Below, piece after piece: positions 50,743 through 58,828 of a stretch of 59,977 bases of DNA. The notes beneath the pieces were generated by a model that saw only the letters and a program-made list of their open reading frames with translations, made no database searches and had not been told where the DNA came from. Positions within the stretch are counted from its first letter, which is position 1, and the number at the start of each line of letters is the position of its first letter. The position numbers were made by a program, and so were the translations under genes. The stretch is from contig CAJUKV010000021.1 in the NCBI GenBank assembly GCA_910587305.1, forward strand, positions 1 through 59,977. Direction: 5' to 3'. Source of the stretch: an uncultured Lachnospiraceae bacterium (GTDB lineage Bacteria; Bacillota; Clostridia; Lachnospirales; Lachnospiraceae).

Positions 50743-52851
50743 ATGGATGTAAATCAATATCTGGAAATTTTTCTTGATGAAACAAAGGAACACCTTGAAA
50801 GCCTGAATACCCAGATACTCAATCTGGAGCAGGAGCCGGAGGATTCGGATACAATTAATGAGATTTTCCGCGCGGCCCACTCTTTAAAGGGAATGGCCGG
50901 TACCATGGGGTATAAACGGATGCAGACCTTAACCCATGATATGGAAAACGTATTTTCGGAGATAAGAAACGGTACCATGAAGGTCAATTCTAATTTGATT
51001 GACACTTTGTTCCAATGCCTGGATGCTCTGGAGGAATATACCAATAATATTCAGGAAACCGCCGACGAAGGAACCAACGATAATCAGCAGCTTATTAACC
51101 AGCTGAATGAGTATTTGAAAGCAAGCAAGGAGGGCGGAGCGACCCCGGTGCCTTCGGAAGAAAAAAAGGATGATAATAAAGAAGCTTCCACGGAAAGCAA
51201 ACCGGAGGAAGCGTGGAAGGATATCAAATTAGGGGAATCCGAACAGGTAGTTTTAGAGGCGGCCAAGTCTCAGGATAAAGGGATATATGGCATCACTGTG
51301 TTTGTGGAGGAATCCTGCCTTCTGAAAGCGGCAAGGGCTTTCCAGGTATATAAGGAGATTGAGGAAAAAGCGGAAGTTATTGTCTGTAATCCTCCCGTAC
51401 AGGACATTGAGGATGAAAAGTTTGACTTAAGCTTTAGTCTTATTGTGATTTCCGATTATGATTTGGATGTGGTGATAAAGGAAGCAAAAAATGTTTCCGA
51501 AATTGAAAAGATAGTAGCAGCGCCGTATGAGGTAACGGTGACTTTGGAGACTGCCGGGACACAGGAAGCAGAAGCCGCAGCCGTGCAGGGAGAAACAAAG
51601 CCTGCGGCAGTGCCTGCGCCTGCCGTTAAGACCCAGCAGGGAGCTCCCGCAAAGACCCAGGCGAAAGCAAACGACAAAAAGCCGGCCGGAAAACCCGTGG
51701 CAAACAGGACGGTCCGCGTGGACATTGAAAAGCTGGACGTACTTATGAATCTTGTCAGCGAGTTGATTATCGCGAAAAATTCCATGGTGGCCGATTCAAA
51801 TTCAAGGGCTGAAAGCGGGGCGGGTTTCAGAGAGCATATTGAATATTTGGAAAGTGTAACCACAAACCTCCATGAATCCGTCATGAAAGTCAGGATGGTT
51901 CCTATTGAGAGCGTCGTAAGTAAGTTCCCGAGAATGATCCGCGACTTATCTAAAAAGTTGAATAAAAAGATGGAGCTGTATATGTCCGGTGAGGAGACGG
52001 AGCTTGACAGAACAGTGGTGGATGAAATTGGCGATCCTTTGATGCATCTTTTACGTAATGCTGCCGATCATGGGCTTGAGTCCAACGAACTGCGTGTTAA
52101 GAGGGGTAAGCCCGAGGTGGGATCTATTTTCCTGAATGCTTACCAGGATGGCAATAATGTTGTGATAGAGGTCAAGGACGATGGTAACGGAATTGATGTA
52201 GAGAGCGTTAAGAATAAGGCAATCGAGCGCGGCGTTATTACACCTGATCAGGCGTTGACTATGAGCGAGAAGGATATTATCAATCTTCTTTTCCATGCCG
52301 GCTTTTCAACTGCAAAGACCATATCGGACGTTTCGGGAAGAGGTGTAGGACTTGACGTGGTTAAGTCCAAGATAGAATCCTTAAGCGGCGAGGTAGAAGT
52401 AAAATCCAGCCTTGAGGAAGGAAGTACCTGGACAATAAGGCTTCCGCTTACACTTGCAATTATTCAGGCTTTGATGGTTACGGTTGGTGGAGAAAAATAT
52501 GCAATTTCTCTTGGCAGCATTCAGACCATTGAGGATATCAGCCCAAGCGATGTTAAGCTCGTAGAGAACAGAGAAGTGATTAGCTTAAGAGGCAGCGTGA
52601 TTCCTATCATCAGATTAAGCAATGAATTGGATATAGAAAGCAGTAAGGCGCCGGATGAAAATATTATGGTAGTTATTGTCAAGAAGGGCGAGAGACTGGC
52701 CGGTCTGGTGGTCGATGAGCTGATAGGACAACAGGAGATCGTCATTAAGTCGCTTGGCAAGTACATCAGCAAATGCAGAATTATCAGTGGTGCAACCATA
52801 TTGGGAGATGGCGAAGTAGCGCTTATATTAGATGCTAATGCGCTGATTTAG
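50743..52851 (+). CDS. cheA: chemotaxis histidine kinase CheA
   Basis: 702 aa. HPt domain with H46 in IFRAAHSLKGMAGTMG; P2-like region (about 165-270); Ala/Pro-rich linker (about 275-330); dimerisation helices (about 335-405); HATPase with N-box IGDPLMHLLRNAADHGLE, DDGNGIDVE, GFSTAK and GRGVGLDVVKSKIESL; C-terminal CheW-like domain (from about 565, GEKYAISLGSIQTIEDI). Phosphorylates CheY. Starts directly after cheB, so the two are coupled. Confidence 0.97.
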   Translation: MDVNQYLEIFLDETKEHLESLNTQILNLEQEPEDSDTINEIFRAAHSLKGMAGTMGYKRMQTLTHDMENVFSEIRNGTMKVNSNLIDTLFQCLDALEEYTNNIQETADEGTNDNQQLINQLNEYLKASKEGGATPVPSEEKKDDNKEASTESKPEEAWKDIKLGESEQVVLEAAKSQDKGIYGITVFVEESCLLKAARAFQVYKEIEEKAEVIVCNPPVQDIEDEKFDLSFSLIVISDYDLDVVIKEAKNVSEIEKIVAAPYEVTVTLETAGTQEAEAAAVQGETKPAAVPAPAVKTQQGAPAKTQAKANDKKPAGKPVANRTVRVDIEKLDVLMNLVSELIIAKNSMVADSNSRAESGAGFREHIEYLESVTTNLHESVMKVRMVPIESVVSKFPRMIRDLSKKLNKKMELYMSGEETELDRTVVDEIGDPLMHLLRNAADHGLESNELRVKRGKPEVGSIFLNAYQDGNNVVIEVKDDGNGIDVESVKNKAIERGVITPDQALTMSEKDIINLLFHAGFSTAKTISDVSGRGVGLDVVKSKIESLSGEVEVKSSLEEGSTWTIRLPLTLAIIQALMVTVGGEKYAISLGSIQTIEDISPSDVKLVENREVISLRGSVIPIIRLSNELDIESSKAPDENIMVVIVKKGERLAGLVVDELIGQQEIVIKSLGKYISKCRIISGATILGDGEVALILDANALI

Positions 52852-52867
52852 GACAGGGGGAAAAAGA

Positions 52868-53347
52868 ATGGATGAACTGAGAGTTTCCGGGGCGGACGGA
52901 TTTGATGTAAAAGCAGGAGATGACACGCAGCAATATATTGTGATAAAGCTTGGACATGAGCAGTATGGCATTGATATTAAATTCATTGATAATATTGTAC
53001 GTATGCAGCATATTACCAGAGTGCCTAAGGTAGCCGATTACCTGAAAGGGGTTATAAATCTGCGAGGTGAGGTTATACCGGTTATGAGCCTTCGTCTTAA
53101 GATGGATCTGGCGACTGACGAGTTTACCAAGGCTACCAGAATCATTATTCTGAAACTGGAACAGCATGGCACCATTGGCGTTATTGTGGATGAAGTGAGG
53201 GAAGTTGTCACGTTAAGCCCAAGCCAGATTGAAAGAGCTTCCTATGATGGAAAAGAGGATAAAACCAGTTTTATTATGGGGATTGGTAAGCATGAGAATG
53301 AGCTGATATCCCTTCTGGATCTGAATGCCGTAGCTCTGGAAAAATGA
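52868..53347 (+). CDS. cheW: chemotaxis adaptor CheW
   Basis: 159 aa. GGGGGAAAAAGA precedes ATG 52868. Single CheW domain: QYIVIKLGHEQYGIDIKFID, then RVPKVADYLKGVINLRGEVIPVMSLR, and VDEVREVVTLSPSQIE. Links receptors to CheA. Confidence 0.96.
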   Translation: MDELRVSGADGFDVKAGDDTQQYIVIKLGHEQYGIDIKFIDNIVRMQHITRVPKVADYLKGVINLRGEVIPVMSLRLKMDLATDEFTKATRIIILKLEQHGTIGVIVDEVREVVTLSPSQIERASYDGKEDKTSFIMGIGKHENELISLLDLNAVALEK

Positions 53348-53399
53348 ATGGATAAACAGTAAGGGAAGAATGTTATAGTTATAGTGTATAGGAGGGACG

Positions 53400-54035
53400 A
53401 TGAAGGACCTTAATATGGATCAATTATCCAATCAATATTTTGATGTTTTAAAGGAATTAGGCAACATTGGAGCCGGAAATGCTACTACGGCGCTGGCACA
53501 ATTAATAAACTGTAAAGTGGATATGTCCGTACCACAGGTTAAGCTGCTTGATTTTCAGGAGTTAGGCGATGTTGTGGGTGGTGATGAACAAATCATGGTT
53601 GGCATCTATCTTCAGGTTTCCGGAGATATAGAGGGCAGCATGATGTTTATCCTTACGCAGAGTGCCGCCGCCCATTTGGTGAACAAATTGATGTGCGGAA
53701 TGCTTGGTATTGATGAGGAAGTGAAAGAAGAGTATGAGTTTGGGGAAATGGAGTGCTCTGCAATCAAAGAAGTGGGGAATATCATAACCGGTGCATATTT
53801 AAACGCGCTATCCGGGTTGACCAACCTGAAAATAATTCCGTCCATACCACAGCTTGGCATTGATATGGCTGGAGCGCTGCTCAGTGTTCCGGCAGTAGAA
53901 TTTGGTATTTTAGGGGATAAAATATTGTTGATAGAAACGCAGTTTTCAGATGATGTAGAATTAGATGGTTACTTTATTATGATTCCGGATATGGAGTCTT
54001 ACGGGAAGATTTTGGGATCACTTGGTGTAATGTAG
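53400..54035 (+). CDS. cheC: CheY-P phosphatase CheC
   Basis: 211 aa. GGAGG lies 4 nt before ATG 53400. Both D/S-x3-E-x2-N sites are present: DVLKELGN (D15, E19, N22) and SAIKEVGN (about 120). Residues after each site (IGAGNATTALAQL and ITGAYLNALSGL) match active CheC. It acts with CheD for adaptation, in addition to FliY. Confidence 0.95.
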   Translation: MKDLNMDQLSNQYFDVLKELGNIGAGNATTALAQLINCKVDMSVPQVKLLDFQELGDVVGGDEQIMVGIYLQVSGDIEGSMMFILTQSAAAHLVNKLMCGMLGIDEEVKEEYEFGEMECSAIKEVGNIITGAYLNALSGLTNLKIIPSIPQLGIDMAGALLSVPAVEFGILGDKILLIETQFSDDVELDGYFIMIPDMESYGKILGSLGVM

Positions 54036-54067
54036 GTTCTACGGAAAAAGCGGGAGACGGTTAGAAC

Positions 54068-54553
54068 ATGGGTGTAATTATAAAAGTGGGGATGGCGGAT
54101 TTAAAGACATGTAAAGGTGATGATGGAGTAACTACATTAGGGCTGGGTTCCTGCGTGGGAATTGCGATAAGGGATCCTATGACCGGAATTGGCGGGCTGG
54201 CTCATATTATGTTACCCGATAGTGCAGAAATTAGAAATAATACAAATAGACCCAAATTCGCAGATACGGGAATAGAAGATTTGGTAAAAGAGATTGTACA
54301 TTTAGGAGGAAGTCGAAACAGACTTGTGGCTAAAATTGCCGGTGGCGCTCAAATGTTTGCATTTGGCGGAAAGAATGACAATATACGTGTGGGAGAACGT
54401 AACGTGCTTGCCAGCAAGAAAAAACTTAATGCTATGAAAATCCCGATTCTTGCGGAGGATACGGGAAAAACATACGGTCGGACAGTGGTTTTTTATCCTA
54501 AAACAGGGGACTTTCATATACGTTCCGTGGGTATGCCGGAGAAAATACTGTGA
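54068..54553 (+). CDS. cheD: chemoreceptor glutamine deamidase CheD
   Basis: 161 aa. Catalytic C29 in GLGSCVGIAIRD and H46 in GGLAHIMLP, with the conserved KIAGGAQMFAFG and NVLASKKKLNAMKIPILAEDTGKTYGRTV. Deamidates receptors and stimulates CheC. Follows cheC by 32 nt. Confidence 0.96.
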   Translation: MGVIIKVGMADLKTCKGDDGVTTLGLGSCVGIAIRDPMTGIGGLAHIMLPDSAEIRNNTNRPKFADTGIEDLVKEIVHLGGSRNRLVAKIAGGAQMFAFGGKNDNIRVGERNVLASKKKLNAMKIPILAEDTGKTYGRTVVFYPKTGDFHIRSVGMPEKIL

Positions 54554-54565
54554 AAACAGAAATAT

Positions 54566-54636
54566 ATTTCTGAAAAGGTATTTCTGAAAATGGATTTCTA
54601 AAATGGATTTCCAGAAAGGAATTTCTGAAAATTTTT
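54566..54636 (+). repeat. tandem array of five 13-16 nt repeats resembling CodY boxes
   Basis: Units ATTTCTGAAAAGG (54566), ATTTCTGAAAATGG (54580), ATTTCTAAAATGG (54594), ATTTCCAGAAAGGA (54607) and ATTTCTGAAAATTTTT (54621). Around the last unit GAATTTCTGAAAATT (54619-54633) matches the CodY consensus AATTTTCWGAAAATT at 13 of 15 positions; the first two units match at 11 of 15. The array ends at the start codon of the next gene. Confidence 0.7.
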
Positions 54637-54942
54637 ATGAAAAAAGATAAGTTATTTGCTCCATTTTTGATGCTTCTTGCAGGAGCGGTTGTCAGCTTAA
54701 TGATGTATTTTTTTCATTACAGCAGTAAGGAGATGCTGCCGGTTCTTCTGATTGTTCTGTTGGTTTTTTATATGGCCGGAAGTTTTATTCAAATGAAGGT
54801 AAATTCCTTTGTCAGGCAGATTAATGAGGAAATGGCGGCGAAGGAAGCCGAGGAGGCTCAAAAGGCGCAGGAAGTGTCTTTAGAGGGAGAGATGGGAGAA
54901 AAAACGGAAAATGCCGGGGCCGACGCAGAGGGAGAGACTTGA
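54637..54942 (+). CDS. small membrane protein with two helices, unknown function
   Basis: 101 aa. Two membrane segments (about 6-27, FAPFLMLLAGAVVSLMMYFF, and about 34-53, MLPVLLIVLLVFYMAGSF), then an acidic tail (about 65-101, EEMAAKEAEEAQKAQEVSLE). I do not recognise a characterised family. It lies between cheD and fliA and ends 25 nt before the fliA start. The start ATG 54637 has only AAGGA at an unusual distance of 16 nt, within the repeat array, so translation may be low or controlled. Confidence 0.75.
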   Translation: MKKDKLFAPFLMLLAGAVVSLMMYFFHYSSKEMLPVLLIVLLVFYMAGSFIQMKVNSFVRQINEEMAAKEAEEAQKAQEVSLEGEMGEKTENAGADAEGET

Positions 54943-54967
54943 GTGACTTTAGGTGATGGAGGTGGCA

Positions 54968-55732
54968 ATGGACGAAGCGGGAAGAAATAAGCTTTGGGAA
55001 AGTTATGAAAAAACGAAATCGCCTGAAATCAGGGAGAAGCTTATACTGGAATATGCACCGCTTGTGAAGCTGGTGGCAGGACGCCTTAGCATGTACCTGG
55101 GGTATAACGTGGAATATGACGATCTGGTAAGTTATGGTATTTTTGGGTTGATCGATGCAATTGATAAGTTCGACAGCATGAAGGCAGTTAAATTTGAGAC
55201 CTATGCCAGTCTGCGTATCCGTGGAGCTATTCTTGACCAGATCAGGAAAATGGATTGGATTCCAAGAACCATCAGGCAGAAGCAAAAGAAAATAGATGCG
55301 GCGGTAAAGGAAATTGAAGCTGCTACGGGACGGACAGCTTCAGACGAAGAAATTGCTCAAAATCTTGGCATTTCAGAGGATGATTATACGGCCTGGCAGT
55401 CTCAGATGAAGATTACCGGGGTGGTTTCTTTAAATGAGTTTATGGAATCCGGCGCCGAGATACCGGCAGAGCAGACTCAGCAGCGCCGTTTTGACAGTCC
55501 GGAAGAGGTTATAGAAAAAGAGGAGTTAAAGAAAATACTTCATCAGGCATTAGAGCTTCTGACAGAAAAGGAAAAAAAGGTTATTTTACTTTATTATTAT
55601 GAGGATTTAACGCTGAAGGAAATAAGCAATGTATTAGAGGTATCCGAATCAAGAATATCTCAGCTTCATACCAGGGCCCTTCAAAAAATGAAAACAAAGA
55701 TGGGCAGCTATATGGGTATTTTTTCAGTATAA
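54968..55732 (+). CDS. fliA: sigma-28 factor FliA (SigD/WhiG type)
   Basis: 254 aa. The frame is open from GTG 54953; GGAGG (54958-54962) favours ATG 54968 (protein starts DEAGRNKLWESYEKTKS). Region 2: YAPLVKLVAGRLSMYL, YDDLVSYGIFGLIDAIDKFD and FETYASLRIRGAILDQIRKMDWIPR, the FliA/WhiG/SigB signature. Region 4: LTEKEKKVILLYYYEDLTLKEISNVLEVSESRISQLHTRALQKM. It should transcribe late flagellar and chemoreceptor genes. No FlgM is in the window. Confidence 0.96.
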   Translation: MDEAGRNKLWESYEKTKSPEIREKLILEYAPLVKLVAGRLSMYLGYNVEYDDLVSYGIFGLIDAIDKFDSMKAVKFETYASLRIRGAILDQIRKMDWIPRTIRQKQKKIDAAVKEIEAATGRTASDEEIAQNLGISEDDYTAWQSQMKITGVVSLNEFMESGAEIPAEQTQQRRFDSPEEVIEKEELKKILHQALELLTEKEKKVILLYYYEDLTLKEISNVLEVSESRISQLHTRALQKMKTKMGSYMGIFSV

Positions 55733-55753
55733 GTTACCTTTTGGGAATTGTTA

Positions 55754-55835
55754 AGTTTGGAAGTAAACTTCCAAACTCTTTATCGGTGGCAGTGCCGCAA
55801 GCGCATTTTGCGGTATGCAAGGGGTATAAGAATGA
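55754..55835 (+). repeat. structured leader, family B, copy 2
   Basis: Hairpin one: AGTTTGGAAGT (55754-55764) pairs perfectly with ACTTCCAAACT (55767-55777) around AA. TTTATC, then hairpin two: TGCCGCA with TGCGGTA around AGCGCATTT (55793-55815). Then GCAAGGGGTATAAGAA. Similar to the fliR leader; TGCCGCA/TGCGGTA versus TATCGCA/TGCGATA are compensatory changes. Confidence 0.75.
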
Positions 55836-55905
55836 AAGTTCTTATCTTTTAGCGCGTTTTAAGTGCAGAGAGAATAAAAATCTGCCGGAAAGGGTATGGT
55901 ATTTT

Positions 55906-56223
55906 ATGACAATCAGCCGGGTGGAGCTCCAGGGACAGGTAACGAGAGCGCAAGATTTTACTACGATTAAGCACAACGAAGATAATAAGGTAACGGTGGA
56001 TCAGAACAATTTTCAACAGCAGTTTGACAGGACCGTAGAAAACAGAGTGCGTCAGGTACGTCAGGGCGACCATGCGGAAAGACAGGAAAAACGTTTTGAT
56101 GCAAAGGATGAAGGCAATGGGAAATATGCCGGAGATGGCGGACGAAGGCGTAAGCGGGAAGAAAAAGAAACAGATGGAAAGGTGCTTTTAAAGAGTCAAA
56201 GGGGTTTTGATATGAAAATCTAA
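55906..56223 (+). CDS. unknown protein of the flagellar operon, 105 aa
   Basis: The frame is open from 55741, but the upstream part is the structured leader, and translation probably begins at ATG 55906 (TISRVELQGQVTRAQDFTTI) behind AAAGGG. The protein is hydrophilic: an N-terminal block with ISRVELQGQVTR, a middle coil (NNFQQQFDRTVENRVRQVRQGDHAERQEKRFD) and a basic, Lys/Arg/Glu-rich end. No membrane segment or known domain. It lies right after fliA, where Lachnospiraceae flagellar operons often carry lineage-specific genes. Function unknown. Confidence 0.7.
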   Translation: MTISRVELQGQVTRAQDFTTIKHNEDNKVTVDQNNFQQQFDRTVENRVRQVRQGDHAERQEKRFDAKDEGNGKYAGDGGRRRKREEKETDGKVLLKSQRGFDMKI

Positions 56224-56265
56224 AAAGCATTTTTGCCAGAGCTGTTAAAGCGCGGGGGATTTTAT

Positions 56266-57237
56266 ATGGGAGTAATGGAGATAGTTCTTATTTTGCTTGG
56301 AGTTGCAGTTTTTGTAGCCAGTTTTTTGATTCCGGCAGGTAAAAAAGAAGAAGTGCAGTATGATGCGGGTTTAAGCGAGGATGCTGTCAGAGAAATGGTG
56401 GAAAAGGAAGCCGGAAATGTAAAATCTACGGTCAGCGATATGGTGGACGAAACGATCACCTATGCCATTGAAAAGTCAGAGCGTGCCATGGAACGTCTGA
56501 CCAATGAAAAAATAATGGCTGTCAATGAATATTCTGATACGGTGCTTGAGGAAATCAACAAAAATCATAAAGAAGTTGTGTTTCTGTATGATATGCTAAA
56601 CGATAAACATGACACTTTGATGGCAACAGTCAGCGAAGCTATAAAAAAAGAAAGTGAAATAAGACAGACATTGACGGACGCTGAGGTGACAGCGAAGGAA
56701 GCGGAGGCTAAGGCGAAAGGAATACAGGGCGCTTTGGACAGGGCGGTGGATAATATCAAGAAGGCCATGGAAGCCGCCGCATCAATGGACAAAGCCGCTA
56801 AGGAACCGGCGAAAGAGACGGCGGAAGCTTTGCCACAGCAGACAAAGGAAGGGCAGGATACCGGCGGATTTAAGCCAATTAGCGTTAAGAAACTGGAAGT
56901 AATTGAAAAACCGACGGAGGAAAAAGCGGAGGAAAAAGGAACCCCTAAGGCCGCTTCAAAAGGTCGGAGAAAATCGAAGGTTTCAAAAGCGGCGCTTAAG
57001 GATATTTTGCCGGAGGATGTGCTTGCGGAAGCGGAAATGTCGCAGACTTTAGACGAGGAACCTGTTATTGCGCCGGAGACAGCGGCAAAGGAAGAGGAAA
57101 ATCCGGACACAAGAAATAGCAATGAGAAAATATTAGAGCTTCATAAAGCGGGCAAATCTGATATGACGATAGCAAAGGAGCTTGGCCTTGGCGTTGGAGA
57201 AGTCAGGCTTGTGATTGATTTATATGAAGGAAATTAA
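56266..57237 (+). CDS. DUF6115-type membrane-anchored coiled-coil protein
   Basis: 323 aa. The frame extends upstream; GGGGG (56254-56258) is 7 nt before ATG 56266. N-terminal membrane anchor (about 3-22, VMEIVLILLGVAVFVASFLI), long coiled coil (about 35-180, containing MERLTNEKIMAVNEYSDTVL and EINKNHKEVVFLYDMLNDKHD), a Lys/Ala/Glu-rich linker, and a small C-terminal helix-turn-helix-like motif KILELHKAGKSDMTIAKELG followed by LGVGEVRLVIDLY. The ends resemble the DUF6115 family found next to flagellar genes in Clostridia. Function unknown; might organise the membrane base of the motor. Confidence 0.75.
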   Translation: MGVMEIVLILLGVAVFVASFLIPAGKKEEVQYDAGLSEDAVREMVEKEAGNVKSTVSDMVDETITYAIEKSERAMERLTNEKIMAVNEYSDTVLEEINKNHKEVVFLYDMLNDKHDTLMATVSEAIKKESEIRQTLTDAEVTAKEAEAKAKGIQGALDRAVDNIKKAMEAAASMDKAAKEPAKETAEALPQQTKEGQDTGGFKPISVKKLEVIEKPTEEKAEEKGTPKAASKGRRKSKVSKAALKDILPEDVLAEAEMSQTLDEEPVIAPETAAKEEENPDTRNSNEKILELHKAGKSDMTIAKELGLGVGEVRLVIDLYEGN

Positions 57238-57253
57238 GGAACGCTGGTAAAAT

Positions 57254-58057
57254 ATGATGAATTTAAAATATTATCTGAGAGGCCTTGGAATAGGCATTGT
57301 TGTGACGGCGTTAATCATGGGAATTGCAGCCGGTGGAAAAAAGCAGGTTCTCACCGATGAAGAGATCATGGAAAGGGCGAGAGAGCTTGGAATGGTTGAG
57401 GAGAGCACTGTGCTGGCAGATACGGTTGCAGGAGAGTCTGCCAATGCGGCAAGCGGACCGGAGGGTGAGGCAAATGAGCCGGCAAAGTCGGAAGTCCCAA
57501 CTCCCCTTGAAAAAACACCGCAGCCGCAAGACACGGTAGAAAAGACGCCTGTGGCCAAAGACGGCGAGGCATCGCCAAGTGCTGCGGCGGAAAAAACGGA
57601 AGTTCCTTCACCGAAAAAAACGCCTGAATCTCAAGTGGAAAAGACGCCTGCGCCTTCGGCGGAAAAGGTAATCGAACCGGAGACTTCCTCGGAATCGGAA
57701 GAGGAAAATGAGCCTGAAGGCCCGGCAGCATCGCCGTCGCCTGATGCCGGTGGGCTGGATGAGGAGGAAGACGTACAGGAAGCGCCGGCAACGGAGGAAA
57801 CGGCCGCGCCTGAAAACCCTTCTTTGGCAGCCGGGGAAGTGTCCCCACAGTCCGGCAGTATTCAAATCAATAGCGGCGAGGGGTCTTACACAGTAAGCGT
57901 CAGGCTGCAGGAGGCAGGTCTGGTGAGCTCGGCCGCAGAGTTTGACAGATATTTATTTCAGAATGGGTATGACAGAAGAATCCGTACGGGGGTCTTTGAG
58001 ATACCGGCGGGAGCGGATCCGGAAAGAATCGCAAAAATTATTACAAGGACAGAGTAA
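57254..58057 (+). CDS. membrane-anchored Pro/Glu-rich protein with MltG/YceG N-domain-like end
   Basis: 267 aa. Membrane anchor at about 8-26 (LRGLGIGIVVTALIMGIAAG). A disordered middle (about 55-200) rich in Pro, Glu, Ala and Thr with repeated EKTP(V/A) motifs. The last 60 residues (SYTVSVRLQEAGLVSSAAEFDRYLFQNGY, RIRTGVFEIPAGADPERIAKIITR) resemble the LysM-like N-terminal subdomain of endolytic transglycosylase MltG, but the catalytic domain is missing. A cell-wall-related role at the flagellum is possible. Last gene of the operon. Confidence 0.65.
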   Translation: MMNLKYYLRGLGIGIVVTALIMGIAAGGKKQVLTDEEIMERARELGMVEESTVLADTVAGESANAASGPEGEANEPAKSEVPTPLEKTPQPQDTVEKTPVAKDGEASPSAAAEKTEVPSPKKTPESQVEKTPAPSAEKVIEPETSSESEEENEPEGPAASPSPDAGGLDEEEDVQEAPATEETAAPENPSLAAGEVSPQSGSIQINSGEGSYTVSVRLQEAGLVSSAAEFDRYLFQNGYDRRIRTGVFEIPAGADPERIAKIITRTE

Positions 58058-58059
58058 AG

Positions 58060-58091
58060 AGCTGTTATCCTTTGCGGGTAGCAGCTTTTTT
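58060..58091 (+). terminator. terminator of the fla/che operon
   Basis: AGCTGTTA (58060-58067) pairs with TAGCAGCT (58079-58086) with one mismatch, followed by TTTTT. Confidence 0.8.
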
Positions 58092-58104
58092 GTTGGAAAT
58101 AGGG

Positions 58105-58193
58105 TTGACCGGTGGTCGAATAAATGTTATCTTAAGGATATAGCAATGTTTTATAAATTGTCCTTATGTTAATGAAATTCGACCAGCGGTCGA
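58105..58193 (+). promoter_or_regulatory. paired palindromic operators around the SCP2-gene promoter
   Basis: TTGACC-GGT-GGTCGA (58105-58119) and TCGACC-AGC-GGTCGA (58179-58193): the same TYGACC-N3-GGTCGA palindrome twice, centres 74 nt apart. The first also contains a TTGACC usable as -35 (with TTATCT 16 nt on). The second lies 18 nt before ATG 58212, just ahead of AGGAGG. Typical of sites for TetR-type dimers; the regulator is not in the immediate neighbourhood. Confidence 0.7.
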
Positions 58194-58211
58194 TAGATTA
58201 GGAGGCTGTCT

Positions 58212-58538
58212 ATGAATTTTGAAGAACTTTTTGAAATGGTGAAAGAGAAATTTACACAGTTAGATATCAGTGATATGAAAGAGCATTTGGCTTACCAATT
58301 TAATATTGAGGGGGATGCGGAAGGCATCTTTTATGTAGAGGCAAAAGAGGGTAAATTGTATGTGGAGCCTTACGAGTATCATGACAGGGATACATTATTT
58401 ACCTGTAAAGCGGAGACATTGCAGAGAATAGCGGAAGGGCACCTGGATCCCATCAAGGCGGTCAGCCTGAAAATGCTTAAGGTGGAAGGCGATATTGGGA
58501 AGGCGTTAAAATTTAAGGAATTGTTGAAGAAATATTAA
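58212..58538 (+). CDS. SCP2 sterol-binding-domain protein
   Basis: 108 aa. AGGAGGCTGTCT precedes ATG 58212. Reads FNIEGDAEGIFYVEAKEGKLYVEPYEYHDRDTLF, then CKAETLQRIAEGHLDPIKAVSLKMLKVEGDIGKALKFKELL: the SCP2 fold with the G-K-L-x-V/I strand and the K-M/L-K-V-x-G-D-x-x-x-A-x-K end. SCP2 proteins bind lipids or acyl chains. Two palindromic operators in front suggest induction by a small hydrophobic molecule via a TetR-like repressor (inference). Confidence 0.88.
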   Translation: MNFEELFEMVKEKFTQLDISDMKEHLAYQFNIEGDAEGIFYVEAKEGKLYVEPYEYHDRDTLFTCKAETLQRIAEGHLDPIKAVSLKMLKVEGDIGKALKFKELLKKY

Positions 58539-58552
58539 GGTATTATGGAAGC

Positions 58553-58632
58553 AGGCTTTTATCAACGCCGGACGCTTTTTACGGAGCGAGAGGGCGACGG
58601 AGAATTTTATTTTCTTCCCGGCGTCCGCAACC
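58553..58632 (+). repeat. structured element, family D, copy 2 (shorter)
   Basis: ACGCCGG (58565-58571) pairs with CCGGCGT (58618-58624). The stretch GAGCGAGAGGGCG to GCGTCCGC and AAC (58584-58632) is similar to 35733-35783, and CTTTTATCAACGCCGG is similar to CTTATAAAAACGCCAG at 35672. The long outer stem of copy 1 is missing. Confidence 0.6.
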
Positions 58633-58689
58633 GTTAACTTAATGACATTGGTTCATATAATAGGAATAAAGTGGGGAAATCGGGAAAAG

Positions 58690-58735
58690 AAAGGAAACTG
58701 CAGGCAGATTTTAACTGCCTGTAAGTTTCCTTTTG
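58690..58735. terminator. bidirectional terminator between SCP2 gene and asnA
   Basis: AAAGGAAACT and CAGGCAG (58690-58706) pair with CTGCCTG and AGTTTCCTTT, with a 2-nt bulge, followed by T-rich sequence on both strands. A second hairpin without T-run (AGGACTTTGCA with TGCAAAGTCCT, about 58792-58818) lies nearer to asnA. Confidence 0.85.
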
Positions 58736-58828
58736 TTACGATGAGCTGCCCGCAGAGGCGGCATCGTTTGTTTGTATACGGATATGAGATAGGACTTTGC
58801 ATTTGCTGCAAAGTCCTTAGCGTGGGGA

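Noticed and set aside
57254..58057. complete MltG transglycosylase
   Set aside because: Only the small LysM-like subdomain is recognisable; the catalytic YceG domain with its glutamate is missing and the stop is followed by a terminator.
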